Shown: positions 44,823-53,908 of the stretch, piece after piece
Numbering within the stretch: position 1 is the first letter of the stretch
How the letters are laid out: each line of letters starts with the position of its first letter
NCBI RefSeq assembly: GCF_020639365.1
Contig: NZ_JAINUL010000001.1
Span: forward strand, 5,956,404 to 6,020,403
Origin: Streptomyces flavotricini
GTDB lineage: Bacteria > Actinomycetota > Actinomycetes > Streptomycetales > Streptomycetaceae
Length of the DNA: 64,000 nucleotides
Direction: 5' to 3'
Made by a program: the position numbers and the translations under genes
Notes under the pieces: generated by a model
Told to the model about the DNA's origin: nothing
Databases searched by the model: none
Seen by the model: only the letters and a program-made list of their open reading frames with translations

Positions 44823-45989
44823 ATGCGTCACTTTGGGCACATATCGCCCACCGTCCGTAAGGACCTCTTCCACCAGGAGCCGGCCGAGTTCACCGCCGCC
44901 TCCCCCGCCCGCATACTCGCCGCCGCCCTCGGAGCCACCCTCTACAGCCCCGCCACCCGCCCGAACCTCGCCGGGGACGTCCACAAGCAGGCCGCCCGCG
45001 GAGTCGTCTCCATGGTCCTCTGCCTGGAGGATTCGATCAGCGACGCCGACGTCGCCGACGCCGAGGACAACCTCGTCCGCCAGTTCGCCGCCCTCGACGC
45101 CGACGGCGCAGAGCTCCCGCTCCTCTTCATCCGGGTCCGCACCCCCGAGCAGATACCCGACCTCGTGCGCCGCCTCGGCGGCTCCGCCCGCAGACTGGCC
45201 GGATTCGTACTCCCCAAGTTCACCGAGAGCCGCGGCACCGCCTTCCTCGACGCCGTCGCCGAGGCGGAGGCGGCCGGCGGACAGCAGCCGCTGTACGCCA
45301 TGCCCGTCCTGGAGACCCCCGACCTCCTCCACCTCGAAACCCGCGTCGAAGCCCTCGCCGGCATCTCCCGCACCGTGAACCGCTACCGAGACCGCGTCCT
45401 GGCCCTGCGCCTCGGCGTGACCGACTTCTGCTCGGTCTACGGACTGCGCCGCACCCCCGACATGACCGCCTACGACGTCCAGATCGTCGCCGGAGTCATC
45501 GCCGACGTGGTGAACGTGCTCAGCCGCGCCGACGGCACCGGCTTCACCGTCACCGGACCCGTCTGGGAGTACTTCCGCAGCCAGCAGCGCCTCTTCAAGC
45601 CCCAGCTGCGCCGCAGCCCCTTCCTCGAGGAAGGCGCCGAGGAACTGCGCACCACCCTCATCGAGCACGACCTCGACGGGCTCCTGCGCGAGATCGAACT
45701 CGACCGGGCCAACGGACTCCTCGGCAAGACCTGCATCCACCCCGCCCACGTCACCCCCGTCCACGCGCTGTCGGTGGTCTCCCACGAGGAGTTCAGCGAC
45801 GCCCAGGACATCCTGCGCCCCGAGCGCGGCGGCGGCGGAGTCATGCGCTCCGCCTACACGAACAAGATGAACGAAGTGAAGCCCCACCGGGCCTGGGCCG
45901 AGCGCACCATGCTGCGCGCCGAGGTCTTCGGCGTGGCGAAGGAGGAAGTCGGCTTCGTCGACCTCCTCACGGCCGGGCTCCAGCTGTGA
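44823..45989 (+). CDS. CitE/HpcH-HpaI-like aldolase of Ter module
   Basis: 388-residue TIM-barrel protein of the CitE-like branch: LCLEDSISDADVADAEDNLV (acidic metal site), LPLLFIRVRTPEQ, and GKTCIHPAHVTPVHAL near the end. In Ter-linked loci such a lyase sits with PRTase and HAD genes and is proposed to help make a small metabolite; its true substrate is unknown. The GTGA overlap with the next gene shows tight coupling. Confidence 0.88.
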   Translation: MRHFGHISPTVRKDLFHQEPAEFTAASPARILAAALGATLYSPATRPNLAGDVHKQAARGVVSMVLCLEDSISDADVADAEDNLVRQFAALDADGAELPLLFIRVRTPEQIPDLVRRLGGSARRLAGFVLPKFTESRGTAFLDAVAEAEAAGGQQPLYAMPVLETPDLLHLETRVEALAGISRTVNRYRDRVLALRLGVTDFCSVYGLRRTPDMTAYDVQIVAGVIADVVNVLSRADGTGFTVTGPVWEYFRSQQRLFKPQLRRSPFLEEGAEELRTTLIEHDLDGLLREIELDRANGLLGKTCIHPAHVTPVHALSVVSHEEFSDAQDILRPERGGGGVMRSAYTNKMNEVKPHRAWAERTMLRAEVFGVAKEEVGFVDLLTAGLQL

Positions 45990-48529
45990 GCGGGCCCGTG
46001 ACGGCGAAGACTACGGAGAAGGGCGAGACGATCGACGCGGTGTGGTCGGGAACCTGGGTGGCCGAGCGGCTGGGCGTACGCCTGGAGGAGGCCGGCGACC
46101 CGGGCTCGCCACGGCTGGACGAACTGCTCGGGCTGGCCCTGCGGCGCAATCCCAAGCGGGCCCACCTGCTGGTCTCGCAGGTGCTGGGCAAGCACGTCCC
46201 GCAGTCCCCGCGGGCCGTGTACGCGGCCGGGCACGGACTCGGCGAACGGGTGCGGGCCCTGCTGGGCGACGAGGCCGCCGCCGCGGTGGTCCTGGGGTAC
46301 GCGGAGACGGCGACAGGACTCGGGCACTGCGTGGCCGACGGGCTCGGCGCCGCCCCCTACCTGCACTCCACCCGCCGCCCCGTGCCCGGTGTCGAGCCCG
46401 CCGGCGGGTTCGAGGAAGCCCACTCGCACGCCACCTCCCACCTGCTGCTGCCGCAGGACCCGAAGCTGCTGGCCGGAAGCGGGCCGCTGGTCCTCGTCGA
46501 CGACGAGTTCTCCACCGGCAACACGGTCCTGAACACCATCCGCGACCTGCACGCCCGCCACCCCCGCCGGCACTACGTGGTCGTCGCCCTCGTCGACATG
46601 CGCTCCCCGGCCGACCGCGAGCGGCTCACCGCCTTCGCCGCCGAGATCGGCGCGCGCGTCGACCTGATCGCGCTCGCCTCCGGGACGGTGCACCTCCCCG
46701 AAGGGGTCCTGGCCAAGGGCCAGGCACTGGTCGAGGAGTACGAGGACCGTGGCGCGGGCGGTCCCGCCCCGGCTCCGGCCGCCGCGGCCGCCCCCGCCCG
46801 GCGGATCGTGCTGGACTGGCCCGCCGGGGTCCCCGACGGCGGCCGGCACGGGTTCACCCCCGAGCACCGCGCCCGGCTCGAAGCGGCCCTGCCCGCGCTG
46901 GCCCGCCAGCTCGCCGACGCGCTCGGAGCCGGACCCGGGCGGGTCCTCGTACTCGGCAACGAGGAGCTGATGTACGCGCCGCTGCGCCTCGCGCGGGCCC
47001 TGGAGGAGTCCGGGGCGGCGGCCGAGGTCCGGTTCTCGACCACCACCCGCTCGCCCGTGCTCGCCGTCGACGACCCCGGGTACGCCATCCGCTCCCGGCT
47101 CGTCTTCCCCGCCCACGACGCCCCCGCCGACGGGCCCGGCGACCGGTACGCCTACAACGTCGCGGGCGCCGGCTTCGACACCGTCGTCGCCGTCGTCGAC
47201 AGCCACGGGGACACCGCCGCGCTGCACGGCCCCGACGGGCTCCTCGCGCGCCTGGCCCCGCACACCGGCCGGGTCCTGCTCGCGCTGGTCCCCGCGTACG
47301 TCCCCTCGTACGCCCCCGAGCCTTCCCGTGACGATCACTGCGACCGGCGGGAGCCGATCATGACCGAGCCCATCATGACCGAGCCGATCCTGCCCGAGCC
47401 GCTGCGCGGACCCGCCTTCTCCTCGTACGCCCCGCAGGACTGCGGCTGGCTGCTCCAGGACCTCTCCGACGTGGCGCTGGAGGCCCCCACCGAGGAGCGC
47501 GAGGAGGCCATCCAGGCCGGCGGCGCGCACTACGCCGAGTCGCTGCCCGTCGAGTACCAGCCCTCCCCCCGGTACCAGGAGCTCTACCGCAGCGCGCTGA
47601 CCGCCTCCGCCGCCCGCATGGCCCGGGCCGTCGGCACGGTCACCGAGACCGTGCTCGCCGAGAGGTCCCCCTCCCCGGTGCTCGTCTCGCTGGCCCGCGC
47701 CGGCACCCCCGTCGGCGTCCTCATGCGCCGCTGGGCCCAGTACCGGCACGGCCTGGACCTGCCGCACTACGCCGTCTCCATCGTGCGCGGCCGCGGCATC
47801 GACCCCAACGCCCTGCGCTGGCTGGCCGCCCACCACGACCCCTCCGACGTCGTCTTCGTCGACGGCTGGACCGGCAAGGGGGCCATCACGCGGGAGCTCG
47901 CGCAGGCCCTCCGAGAGTTCCCGGGCTTCGACCCGGAGATCGTGGTCCTCGCCGACCCCGGATCCTGCGTGTCCACGTACGGCACCCGCGAGGACTTCCT
48001 GATCCCCTCCGCCTGCCTCAATTCCACCGTTTCCGGACTGATCTCGCGTACGGTCCTCAGGTCCGACCTGGTCGGACCCGCCGACTTCCACGGCGCGAAG
48101 TTCTACCGCGAGCTCGCCGGAGCCGACGTCTCCACCGGCTTCATCGACACCGTCGCCGCCCGCTTCGACGAGGTGGCCGAGGCCGTCGACGCCGAGGTCA
48201 AGGAGCTCCTCGCCACCGACCGCACACCCACCTGGGAGGGCTGGGCGGCCGTCGAGCGGATCAGCGAGGAGTACGGCATCCACGACGTGAACCTGGTCAA
48301 GCCCGGCGTCGGCGAGACGACGCGGGTGCTGCTGCGCCGCGTGCCGTGGAAGATCCTGGCGCAGCGCGGCGCCGGGGCCGACCTGGACCACGTACGGCTG
48401 CTCGCCGAGCAGCGGGGCGTGCCGGTCGAAGAGGTCGACGGGCTGCCCTACACCTGCGTAGGACTCATCCACCCCCGCTTCACGCGTGGCGCGACCGGCG
48501 CCGACGGAAAGGCCGTGACATCCAAGTGA
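45986..48529 (+). CDS. Fused PRTase-TRSP / StiP-PELOTA protein of Ter module
   Basis: 847 residues, probably two proteins joined. The N-terminal PRTase_2 domain (about 15-260) has the PRPP loop VDDEFSTGNT at 171-180, and a TRSP domain follows (about 275-445). A linker with three 15-bp repeats (MTEPI, MTEPI, LPEP) leads into a StiP-type domain (about 465-740, with APQDCGWLLQDL and VDGWTGKGAI) and a PELOTA RNA-binding domain (about 750-835). In-frame ATG 47360 with a GGGAG upstream could also make the C-terminal half alone. Start GTG 45986, stop overlapping the HAD gene (GTGA). Confidence 0.8.
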   Translation: MSGPVTAKTTEKGETIDAVWSGTWVAERLGVRLEEAGDPGSPRLDELLGLALRRNPKRAHLLVSQVLGKHVPQSPRAVYAAGHGLGERVRALLGDEAAAAVVLGYAETATGLGHCVADGLGAAPYLHSTRRPVPGVEPAGGFEEAHSHATSHLLLPQDPKLLAGSGPLVLVDDEFSTGNTVLNTIRDLHARHPRRHYVVVALVDMRSPADRERLTAFAAEIGARVDLIALASGTVHLPEGVLAKGQALVEEYEDRGAGGPAPAPAAAAAPARRIVLDWPAGVPDGGRHGFTPEHRARLEAALPALARQLADALGAGPGRVLVLGNEELMYAPLRLARALEESGAAAEVRFSTTTRSPVLAVDDPGYAIRSRLVFPAHDAPADGPGDRYAYNVAGAGFDTVVAVVDSHGDTAALHGPDGLLARLAPHTGRVLLALVPAYVPSYAPEPSRDDHCDRREPIMTEPIMTEPILPEPLRGPAFSSYAPQDCGWLLQDLSDVALEAPTEEREEAIQAGGAHYAESLPVEYQPSPRYQELYRSALTASAARMARAVGTVTETVLAERSPSPVLVSLARAGTPVGVLMRRWAQYRHGLDLPHYAVSIVRGRGIDPNALRWLAAHHDPSDVVFVDGWTGKGAITRELAQALREFPGFDPEIVVLADPGSCVSTYGTREDFLIPSACLNSTVSGLISRTVLRSDLVGPADFHGAKFYRELAGADVSTGFIDTVAARFDEVAEAVDAEVKELLATDRTPTWEGWAAVERISEEYGIHDVNLVKPGVGETTRVLLRRVPWKILAQRGAGADLDHVRLLAEQRGVPVEEVDGLPYTCVGLIHPRFTRGATGADGKAVTSK
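47357..47401 (+). repeat. Three 15-bp repeats at the domain junction, with internal start site
   Basis: ATCATGACCGAGCCC, ATCATGACCGAGCCG and the degenerate ATCCTGCCCGAGCCG run in tandem. The first contains an ATG at 47360 with GGGAG (47349-47353) 6 nt before it, a plausible internal ribosome binding site for the StiP-PELOTA half. Confidence 0.6.
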
Positions 48530-49350
48530 CTGTCCTGGTAGCCAGTGATCTCGACCGCACGCTCATCTACTCGACGGCCGCGCTCGGCCTGACCATGCCC
48601 GACCCGGTGGCCCCGCGGCTGCTGTGCGTCGAGGTGCACGAGAGCAAGCCGCTGTCGTACATGACGGAGACCGCGGCGGCGCTGCTGACCGAGCTGGCGG
48701 CCGATCCCGCGGTGGTCTTCGTCCCGACGACGACCCGTACGCGCAAGCAGTACCAGCGCATCCGCTTCCCCGGGCGGCCGGCGCCGTACGCGATCTGCGC
48801 CAACGGCGGGCAGCTGCTGGTCGACGGCCTCCCGGACCGGGACTGGCGGCGCCAGGTGGCGGCGCGGCTGGCCCAGGAATGCGCCCCGCTGGAGGAAGTG
48901 CACGCGCACCTCCTGGCGACGGCGGACCCGGCGTGGCTGCGCAAGGCCCGGATCGCGGAGGACCTGTTCACGTACCTGGTCGTCGAGCGGGCCCTGGTGC
49001 CGGACGAGTGGGTCAAGGCGCTGACGCAGTGGGCCGACGCGCGCGGCTGGACGGTCTCCCTCCAGGGCCGCAAGATCTACGCCGTGCCGCGGCCGCTGAC
49101 GAAGAGCGCGGCGATGTACGAGGTGGCCCGCCGCACCGGTGCGACCACGACCCTCGCCGCCGGCGACTCGCTGCTCGACGCGGACCTGCTGCTGGCCGCG
49201 GACGCGGCCTGGCGGCCGGGGCACGGGGAGCTGGCCGACACGGGCTGGACGGCGCCCACGGTCACGGCCCTGGCCGCGGCGGGCGTGCTGGCGGGCGAGG
49301 AGATCGTACGGGCGTTCGCGGCGGCGGTGGCCCGGGACGCCGGGCGCTGA
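48526..49350 (+). CDS. HAD-family phosphatase of Ter module
   Basis: 274 residues. Motif I is SDLDRTLIYS (Asp8, Asp10), motif II the Thr in FVPTTTRTR, motif III the Lys in PLTKSAAM and motif IV GDSLLDADLL. The cap resembles sucrose-phosphatase-like HADs. Start GTG 48526 overlaps the PRTase stop. Likely removes a phosphate from the product of the PRTase/aldolase pathway. Confidence 0.88.
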   Translation: MTVLVASDLDRTLIYSTAALGLTMPDPVAPRLLCVEVHESKPLSYMTETAAALLTELAADPAVVFVPTTTRTRKQYQRIRFPGRPAPYAICANGGQLLVDGLPDRDWRRQVAARLAQECAPLEEVHAHLLATADPAWLRKARIAEDLFTYLVVERALVPDEWVKALTQWADARGWTVSLQGRKIYAVPRPLTKSAAMYEVARRTGATTTLAAGDSLLDADLLLAADAAWRPGHGELADTGWTAPTVTALAAAGVLAGEEIVRAFAAAVARDAGR

Positions 49351-49369
49351 GGCCGCTCCGGCCGAACGG

Positions 49370-49417
49370 GCGGGCCGGCCGGTAGGTCGACCGGCGGGCC
49401 GGCCGGTAGGTCAACCG
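49370..49417. repeat. 24-bp tandem duplication
   Basis: Two copies (49370-49393, 49394-49417) with one mismatch, in the gap before the methyltransferase gene; each contains nested palindromes (CCGGCCGG). It may act as a terminator for the Ter operon. Confidence 0.6.
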
Positions 49418-49443
49418 GTGGGCGGACTCGGCACACTGGGTAC

Positions 49444-50103
49444 ATGACCAAGGGCAACAGCACGAAGATCACTGACGAGTTGTACCGCTACATGCTCGAC
49501 CACAACCCCCCGCTGGACCCGGTCCAGCGGGGGCTGGTGGCCACGACGTACGAGAAGTTCCCCGACGTCGCCGGCATGCAGTCGGCGGAGGAGCAGGGGC
49601 CGCTGCTGGCCTTCCTGGTCCGGCTGACCGGCGCCCGCCACATCGTCGAGGTCGGCACCTTCACCGGCTTCTCCACGCTGTCCATGGCACAGGCCCTGCC
49701 GCCGGACGGCGTGATCATCGCGTGCGACGTCTCGGAGGAGTGGACGGCGTACGGGCGCGAGGCCTGGAAGGCGGCGGGCGTCGCCGACCGGATCGACCTG
49801 CGCATCGCCCCGGCGCTGGACACGCTGCGCGCCATGCCGCAGGAGCCGCACATCGACATGGCCTACGTGGACGCGGACAAGGAAAGCCAGATCGCCTACT
49901 GGGAGGAGCTCGTTCCGCGGCTGCGCCCGGGCGGCCTGATCGTCACGGACAACACCCTGTTCCACGGCAGCGTCCTGGACGAGTCCGCGACGGGCTCGGC
50001 GGCGGGAGTGCGCGCCTACAACGAGCACGTCGCGGCGGACACCCGCATGGAGTCGGTCCTGCTCGCGATCTCGGACGGCCTCACCCTGTCGCGCAAGCGC
50101 TAG
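49444..50103 (+). CDS. SAM-dependent O-methyltransferase (CCoAOMT-like)
   Basis: 219-residue class I methyltransferase of the catechol/caffeoyl-CoA O-methyltransferase group. SAM motif VEVGTFTGFSTL (about 69-80), metal-site Asp in AYVDADK (near 140) and DN in VTDNTLFHG. Such Mg2+-dependent enzymes methylate catechol-like hydroxyls; the substrate is unknown. A stand-alone gene. Confidence 0.92.
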   Translation: MTKGNSTKITDELYRYMLDHNPPLDPVQRGLVATTYEKFPDVAGMQSAEEQGPLLAFLVRLTGARHIVEVGTFTGFSTLSMAQALPPDGVIIACDVSEEWTAYGREAWKAAGVADRIDLRIAPALDTLRAMPQEPHIDMAYVDADKESQIAYWEELVPRLRPGGLIVTDNTLFHGSVLDESATGSAAGVRAYNEHVAADTRMESVLLAISDGLTLSRKR

Positions 50104-50164
50104 GGGTGTCCCGCCGATCATGCCGGGCTGAGCGGCAAGACACGCCCCGCTAGGCCGACACGGC

Positions 50165-50368
50165 CTAGCAGCAGCCGCCACCACCGCAGCAGCCCCCGCC
50201 GGACGGGGCGGGGGCGCTGCTCGTGCCGCCCACGGCGACGGCGGAGAGCAGCTTCACGGTGTCGGCGTGCCCGGCCGGGCAGTCGGCGGGAGCGGAGGAC
50301 TCGGCCATGGGCCGGCTGACCTCGAAGGTGTCTTCGCAGGTCCGGCAGCGGAATTCGTAACGAGGCAT
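50165..50368 (-). CDS. FmdB-type small zinc ribbon protein
   Basis: 67 residues. MPRYEFRCRTCEDTFEVSRP is the FmdB-like CxxC ribbon, with a second pair only partly kept (CPAGH), and a Gly/Cys tail ending CCGGGGCC. Possibly a regulator or metal-handling protein. ATG 50368 is used; a GTG two codons upstream is also possible. Confidence 0.85.
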   Translation of the reverse strand: MPRYEFRCRTCEDTFEVSRPMAESSAPADCPAGHADTVKLLSAVAVGGTSSAPAPSGGGCCGGGGCC

Positions 50369-50433
50369 GGCCACAGGCTACAGAGCCGGGCCCTGCCGGC
50401 GGCCCCAGCCCGTGTCTTTCGGATCGGGCTGGA

Positions 50434-51135
50434 TCAGCCGTGACCCAGCCCGGCGGCGCGGTCCTCGCGTGCCGCCTGCTCGGGGTTGCGGGCCCGCCAG
50501 TACGGATTGTCGTGCGGCAGGGCGCTGCCCACCCGCCCGTACATCCCGAACCACATCAGCATCACGCCGACGATGAAGCTGAACAGCACGTTCTGGATCT
50601 TGAAGGCCAGGAAGTTCATCCCGGTGTCGAGCAGGGCCAGATTCACGAACCCGCTGACGATGAAGGCGATCCCCAGCACGATGTTGAGGGTGGAGGCGAA
50701 GTTCCCGCCGATCACCATCCCCACCAGCAGCAGCAGCCCGATGCAGATCGACAGGACGCTCAGCGCGCCGTTGGTGTTCAGGGCGAGCACCGTGGCGCCG
50801 CCGGTGTCGAAGAACCCGATCCGGTCGATCAGCCCCAGGATCCCGAAGACGATGAGCAGCGCACCCATCAGGCCCGCGCCCACCCGGTACACCTGGCTGA
50901 GCTTGTGGTCGGTGGGCAGGTGCTCGTCGAGCCGGGTGTTGACGGGGCGCGCGATGCGCCGCACCAGGTAGGGGACGTGCGGGGCGGGCAGCTCGATCGG
51001 GCCGTGGGACACGTACGGCGCGTAGTGCTCGTGGGGCTCGTGGCATCCGTAGGCCGCGTGCGGCGCGTTAGCGGGGGATGCGGTCGTGCGCGGTGCGCCG
51101 GAGGCACCAGAGGTGTACGAAACGTGGGCAGCCAT
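50434..51135 (-). CDS. DUF4383 membrane protein
   Basis: 233 residues. A His/Pro/Tyr-rich cytoplasmic N-terminus (about 1-75) is followed by four membrane helices (about 84-215) with the DUF4383 stretches RVGAGLMGALLIVFGILGL and NIVLGIAFIVSG. Function unknown. GGAGGGC precedes ATG 51135. Confidence 0.88.
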   Translation of the reverse strand: MAAHVSYTSGASGAPRTTASPANAPHAAYGCHEPHEHYAPYVSHGPIELPAPHVPYLVRRIARPVNTRLDEHLPTDHKLSQVYRVGAGLMGALLIVFGILGLIDRIGFFDTGGATVLALNTNGALSVLSICIGLLLLVGMVIGGNFASTLNIVLGIAFIVSGFVNLALLDTGMNFLAFKIQNVLFSFIVGVMLMWFGMYGRVGSALPHDNPYWRARNPEQAAREDRAAGLGHG

Positions 51136-51277
51136 CACGCCCTCCTATTCCAACCACCTTCCAGCATCCGCCCGCGCCCCCGCCACGACAAGCGCGGACG
51201 GGGCGGGCCGGTGCCGGCGGCGGGGCCAGGGCCGGGCCGAGGACCGGGGGAGGGCCGGGCCGAGCCGGGTGGGGGCC

Positions 51278-52522
51278 TCAGCCGCTCGCGCGCCCGCCGC
51301 GGATGTCGGAGACGACCCGCCCCACGTCCGCCCGCACCTGCTCCATCTCCTGAAGGAAGTGCCAGTAGTCCGGGTGCCGCTCCTCCAGCGCGGCGAGTGC
51401 CCGCTCCATCCGCGCCACCGACCCGTCCAGCGGCCGCGCGTGCCGCGGATCGGGCACACTGCGGCCCTCCATCGCCAGCCGCTGCGCATCCCGGATCGCG
51501 AACCGGGTCCGCTGCACCTCCGCCTGCGGGTCCCGCGCCACCGCCTCCAGCCGCGACAGCCGGTCCTGCGCTGCCGACACCGCCTCGTCGGTGGCGTCCA
51601 GCGCACCCCGGACCGACTCGATCAGCGCCGCCACGTCCGCCCAGCGCTGCTCCTCGCGCGCCCGCGCAGCCTCCCGCAGCTGCTCCTCGGCCCGCGCCAC
51701 GTCGCGTACGGCCTGCTCCGGTACCTGCTGCAGGTCCTGCCAGCACGCGGCACTGAACCGCCGGCGCAGCTCACTGAGGACCGGATCCACCCGGTCCGCC
51801 CGATTGCGCAGCGCCTGCGCCCGGGTCCGCAGGCTCACCAGCCGCCGGTCGATCTCCGCGGCCCGCTCCGGGAGCCGCGCCACCTCGGCCCGTATGGCCT
51901 CCGCGTCCCGCAGGATCCGGTCCGCGCGCTGGATGGTCTCCTGCACCCCGTGCTGCGCGGCGCCCTGGTTCAGCAGCGTCAGCTCGGGCCCGAGCGCGGC
52001 CAGCCGCGCCGCGAACTCGTCGGCCCGCACCCCTTTGCCCCGTACGTCGTCCAGGGCGGTGCTCGCCGCGAGCAGCGCGGCCCGGGCCCGCTCCCGCGCG
52101 GGCGCCACCCGGGCCAGCTGCGTCTCGGCCTTGTCCAGCAGCGGCTGCAGCCCCTGCGCGAACCGGTCCAGCTCGCCCTTGACCCGTACGAGCTCGTCGC
52201 GGGCCCGGGTCAGCTGCTCCCGCGCCCGCGCGGCGACGGACCCCTCAAGGTCGACGCGATCCAGGTCGTGCGCGTCCACGGCCTCGATGTACACGTGACT
52301 GACCTGGTCGATCCGCTGCCCGAGCGCGGCGAACCCCTCCCCGGCCTGCCGGGCCGCGGGCGACCCGTCGGCGGCCGCGATGGTCTCCATGGAGATCCGC
52401 AGATCCCGCTGCGCGGTGTCCAGCTCGTAGAACGCGGCCGCGGCGGCGTCCTTCGCCGCCTGCGCATCCGCCCGCCGACTCTCGTCCCGCCCGCCGAACC
52501 ACCTGCGGGATGCCGTCGTCAC
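51278..52522 (-). CDS. Coiled-coil protein of unknown function
   Basis: 414 residues, almost entirely alpha-helical and coiled-coil, rich in Ala, Glu and Arg; no signal peptide or membrane helix and no cysteine-rich part. GTG 52522 behind GGAGAGGG, giving VTTASRRWFGGRDES. Could be a structural or chromosome-associated protein. It is the last chromosomal gene before the tRNA attachment site. Confidence 0.75.
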   Translation of the reverse strand: MTTASRRWFGGRDESRRADAQAAKDAAAAAFYELDTAQRDLRISMETIAAADGSPAARQAGEGFAALGQRIDQVSHVYIEAVDAHDLDRVDLEGSVAARAREQLTRARDELVRVKGELDRFAQGLQPLLDKAETQLARVAPARERARAALLAASTALDDVRGKGVRADEFAARLAALGPELTLLNQGAAQHGVQETIQRADRILRDAEAIRAEVARLPERAAEIDRRLVSLRTRAQALRNRADRVDPVLSELRRRFSAACWQDLQQVPEQAVRDVARAEEQLREAARAREEQRWADVAALIESVRGALDATDEAVSAAQDRLSRLEAVARDPQAEVQRTRFAIRDAQRLAMEGRSVPDPRHARPLDGSVARMERALAALEERHPDYWHFLQEMEQVRADVGRVVSDIRGGRASG

Positions 52523-52627
52523 AATCCCTCTCCCGTACCGCCTCCGCCATGCCCCGGTCCATTCTCCCCCACGGATACGGGTTTGCGTGGGGGGTGCGCC
52601 TGGCATGTAGGCTGTCCACTCATCCAC

Positions 52628-52702
52628 GGGTGTGTAGCTCAGGGGTAGAGCGCTGCTCTTACAAAGCAGATGTCGGCGGTTCGAAACCGTCCACGCCCAC
52701 CA
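52628..52702 (+). tRNA. tRNA-Val (anticodon UAC)
   Basis: 75 nt with full cloverleaf. Acceptor stem GGGTGTG/CACGCCC; anticodon arm CTGCT-CTTACAA-AGCAG with TAC at the anticodon; T-arm GGCGG-TTCGAAA-CCGTC; the 3' CCA is encoded. It reads GUA valine codons. Its 3' end is the integration point of the element to the right. Confidence 0.97.
52657..52702 (+). other. Probable attL core in 3' half of tRNA-Val
   Basis: The 3' half of the tRNA (anticodon loop to CCA) is kept intact next to the integrase gene, as expected if the element brings an identical segment. The matching attR copy must lie beyond the right edge, so the exact core cannot be measured. Confidence 0.6.
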
Positions 52703-52707
52703 GCACG

Positions 52708-52739
52708 AAGGCCCCCAACCGATCTTGGTTGGGGGCCTT
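52708..52739. terminator. Terminator between tRNA-Val and integrase
   Basis: 13-bp perfect stem AAGGCCCCCAACC with GATCTT loop; on the plus strand it follows the tRNA and ends in TT. It can also end the convergent integrase message. Confidence 0.8.
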
Positions 52740-52765
52740 TGACGGTTTCAAGTGACGGCAGTTGC

Positions 52766-53908
52766 CTACTCGGTCGGCCGCCGACGGCGCAGCAGCCGGT
52801 CCATGTGCCCCATCGCCTCCCGCCTGCTGCCGTCGGTCACGTGGGTGTAGATGTTCATCGTGACGGCGATCTGTGAGTGCCCCAGGATTTCCATCACCAC
52901 CCGCGGCGGAACCCCGGCCGCGAAGAGCAGCGTGGCGCACCCGTGCCGCGCGTCGTGCAGCCGGATCCGCGGCAGGCCTGCGTCCAGCCCGATCCGCTCG
53001 AAGGACCGGCTGAGGTTGCGCGGCTCAACCGGCCTGCCCGTGCGTGTCGTGAAGACGTAGTCGCTCTCCTCCCATTCCTTGGCGGCAGCCCGCAGCGCGG
53101 CCTGCCGCATCCGCTGCCAGCGCAGCGGCGCCACGCACATCTGCGGAATCGGGATGGCTCGAGTCCGCCGGTTCTTGGTCGAGTCCGCGTACAGCTCCTT
53201 CTGCACGCGCTGGATCTGATTCCGCACGGTGAGCGTCCGGCGCTCCAGATCGATGTCCGACCAGCGCAGCCCGAGGATCTCGCCGCGGCGGAGCCCCAGG
53301 GCCACCGCCAGCACGAACGCCGCGTAGAGCGGGTCGCGCCGGGCCACTTCCAGGAACGTCAGCGTCTCGTCGAGGTCCCACGGCTTCAGCTCCCGCTGGA
53401 CCACGCGAGGCGCGGGCACGAGCTGGGCCACGTTGCGGCTGATCAGCTCCTCCCGGTTCGCGGCGGTGAGTGCACTGCGCAGCACGCGGTGCGACTCCTT
53501 GGCCGTGGCGGCGGATGCCTGCTTGGTCACGGCGGTGAGCATCCGCCGTACGTCGGGCACACCCAGGGTCTCCAGACGCTTGGAGCCCAGATTCGGGACG
53601 AGGTAAAGGCGGATGTGCGTCTCGTACTTCGCGTACGTGGTCTTCTTGCGGTCGTCCTTGACGAACGTCTCCAACCAGAACGGCAGCCACTCGGAGAGCT
53701 TCGCCGAGCGGGTCGGCGTCGGGATGCCCTGGCGATCACGCAGCACCAGCTCCTGACGCTTGGTGTCGCACTCTTCCCAGGTCTTGCCGTAGACGGTCTT
53801 CCGGCGGCGGGTGCCGTCGGGTTGGGGGACGTAGACGCGCGCCTCGTACCGACCGTCGCTTCGCTGCCAGATACTGCCGGCGCCGTTCGGGTTCCTCTTA
53901 CGTGCCAT
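52766..53908 (-). CDS. int: Tyrosine-family site-specific integrase
   Basis: 380 residues. Arm-binding start MARKRNPNGAGSIWQ, SAM-like core-binding domain (about 70-160) and catalytic domain with Arg207/208 (GLRRGE), His318 and Arg321 (LHDARHG), His344 (LGHSQIAVTMNIY) and nucleophile Tyr354. It recombines attP with tRNA attB. Overlaps the Xis gene by 1 bp (TGATG). Confidence 0.95.
   Translation of the reverse strand: MARKRNPNGAGSIWQRSDGRYEARVYVPQPDGTRRRKTVYGKTWEECDTKRQELVLRDRQGIPTPTRSAKLSEWLPFWLETFVKDDRKKTTYAKYETHIRLYLVPNLGSKRLETLGVPDVRRMLTAVTKQASAATAKESHRVLRSALTAANREELISRNVAQLVPAPRVVQRELKPWDLDETLTFLEVARRDPLYAAFVLAVALGLRRGEILGLRWSDIDLERRTLTVRNQIQRVQKELYADSTKNRRTRAIPIPQMCVAPLRWQRMRQAALRAAAKEWEESDYVFTTRTGRPVEPRNLSRSFERIGLDAGLPRIRLHDARHGCATLLFAAGVPPRVVMEILGHSQIAVTMNIYTHVTDGSRREAMGHMDRLLRRRRPTE

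Noticed and set aside
45854..48472. 872-residue minus-strand frame opposite the PRTase fusion
   Set aside because: Gly/Arg/Val-rich antisense composition with no motif; the plus-strand frame has intact domains.
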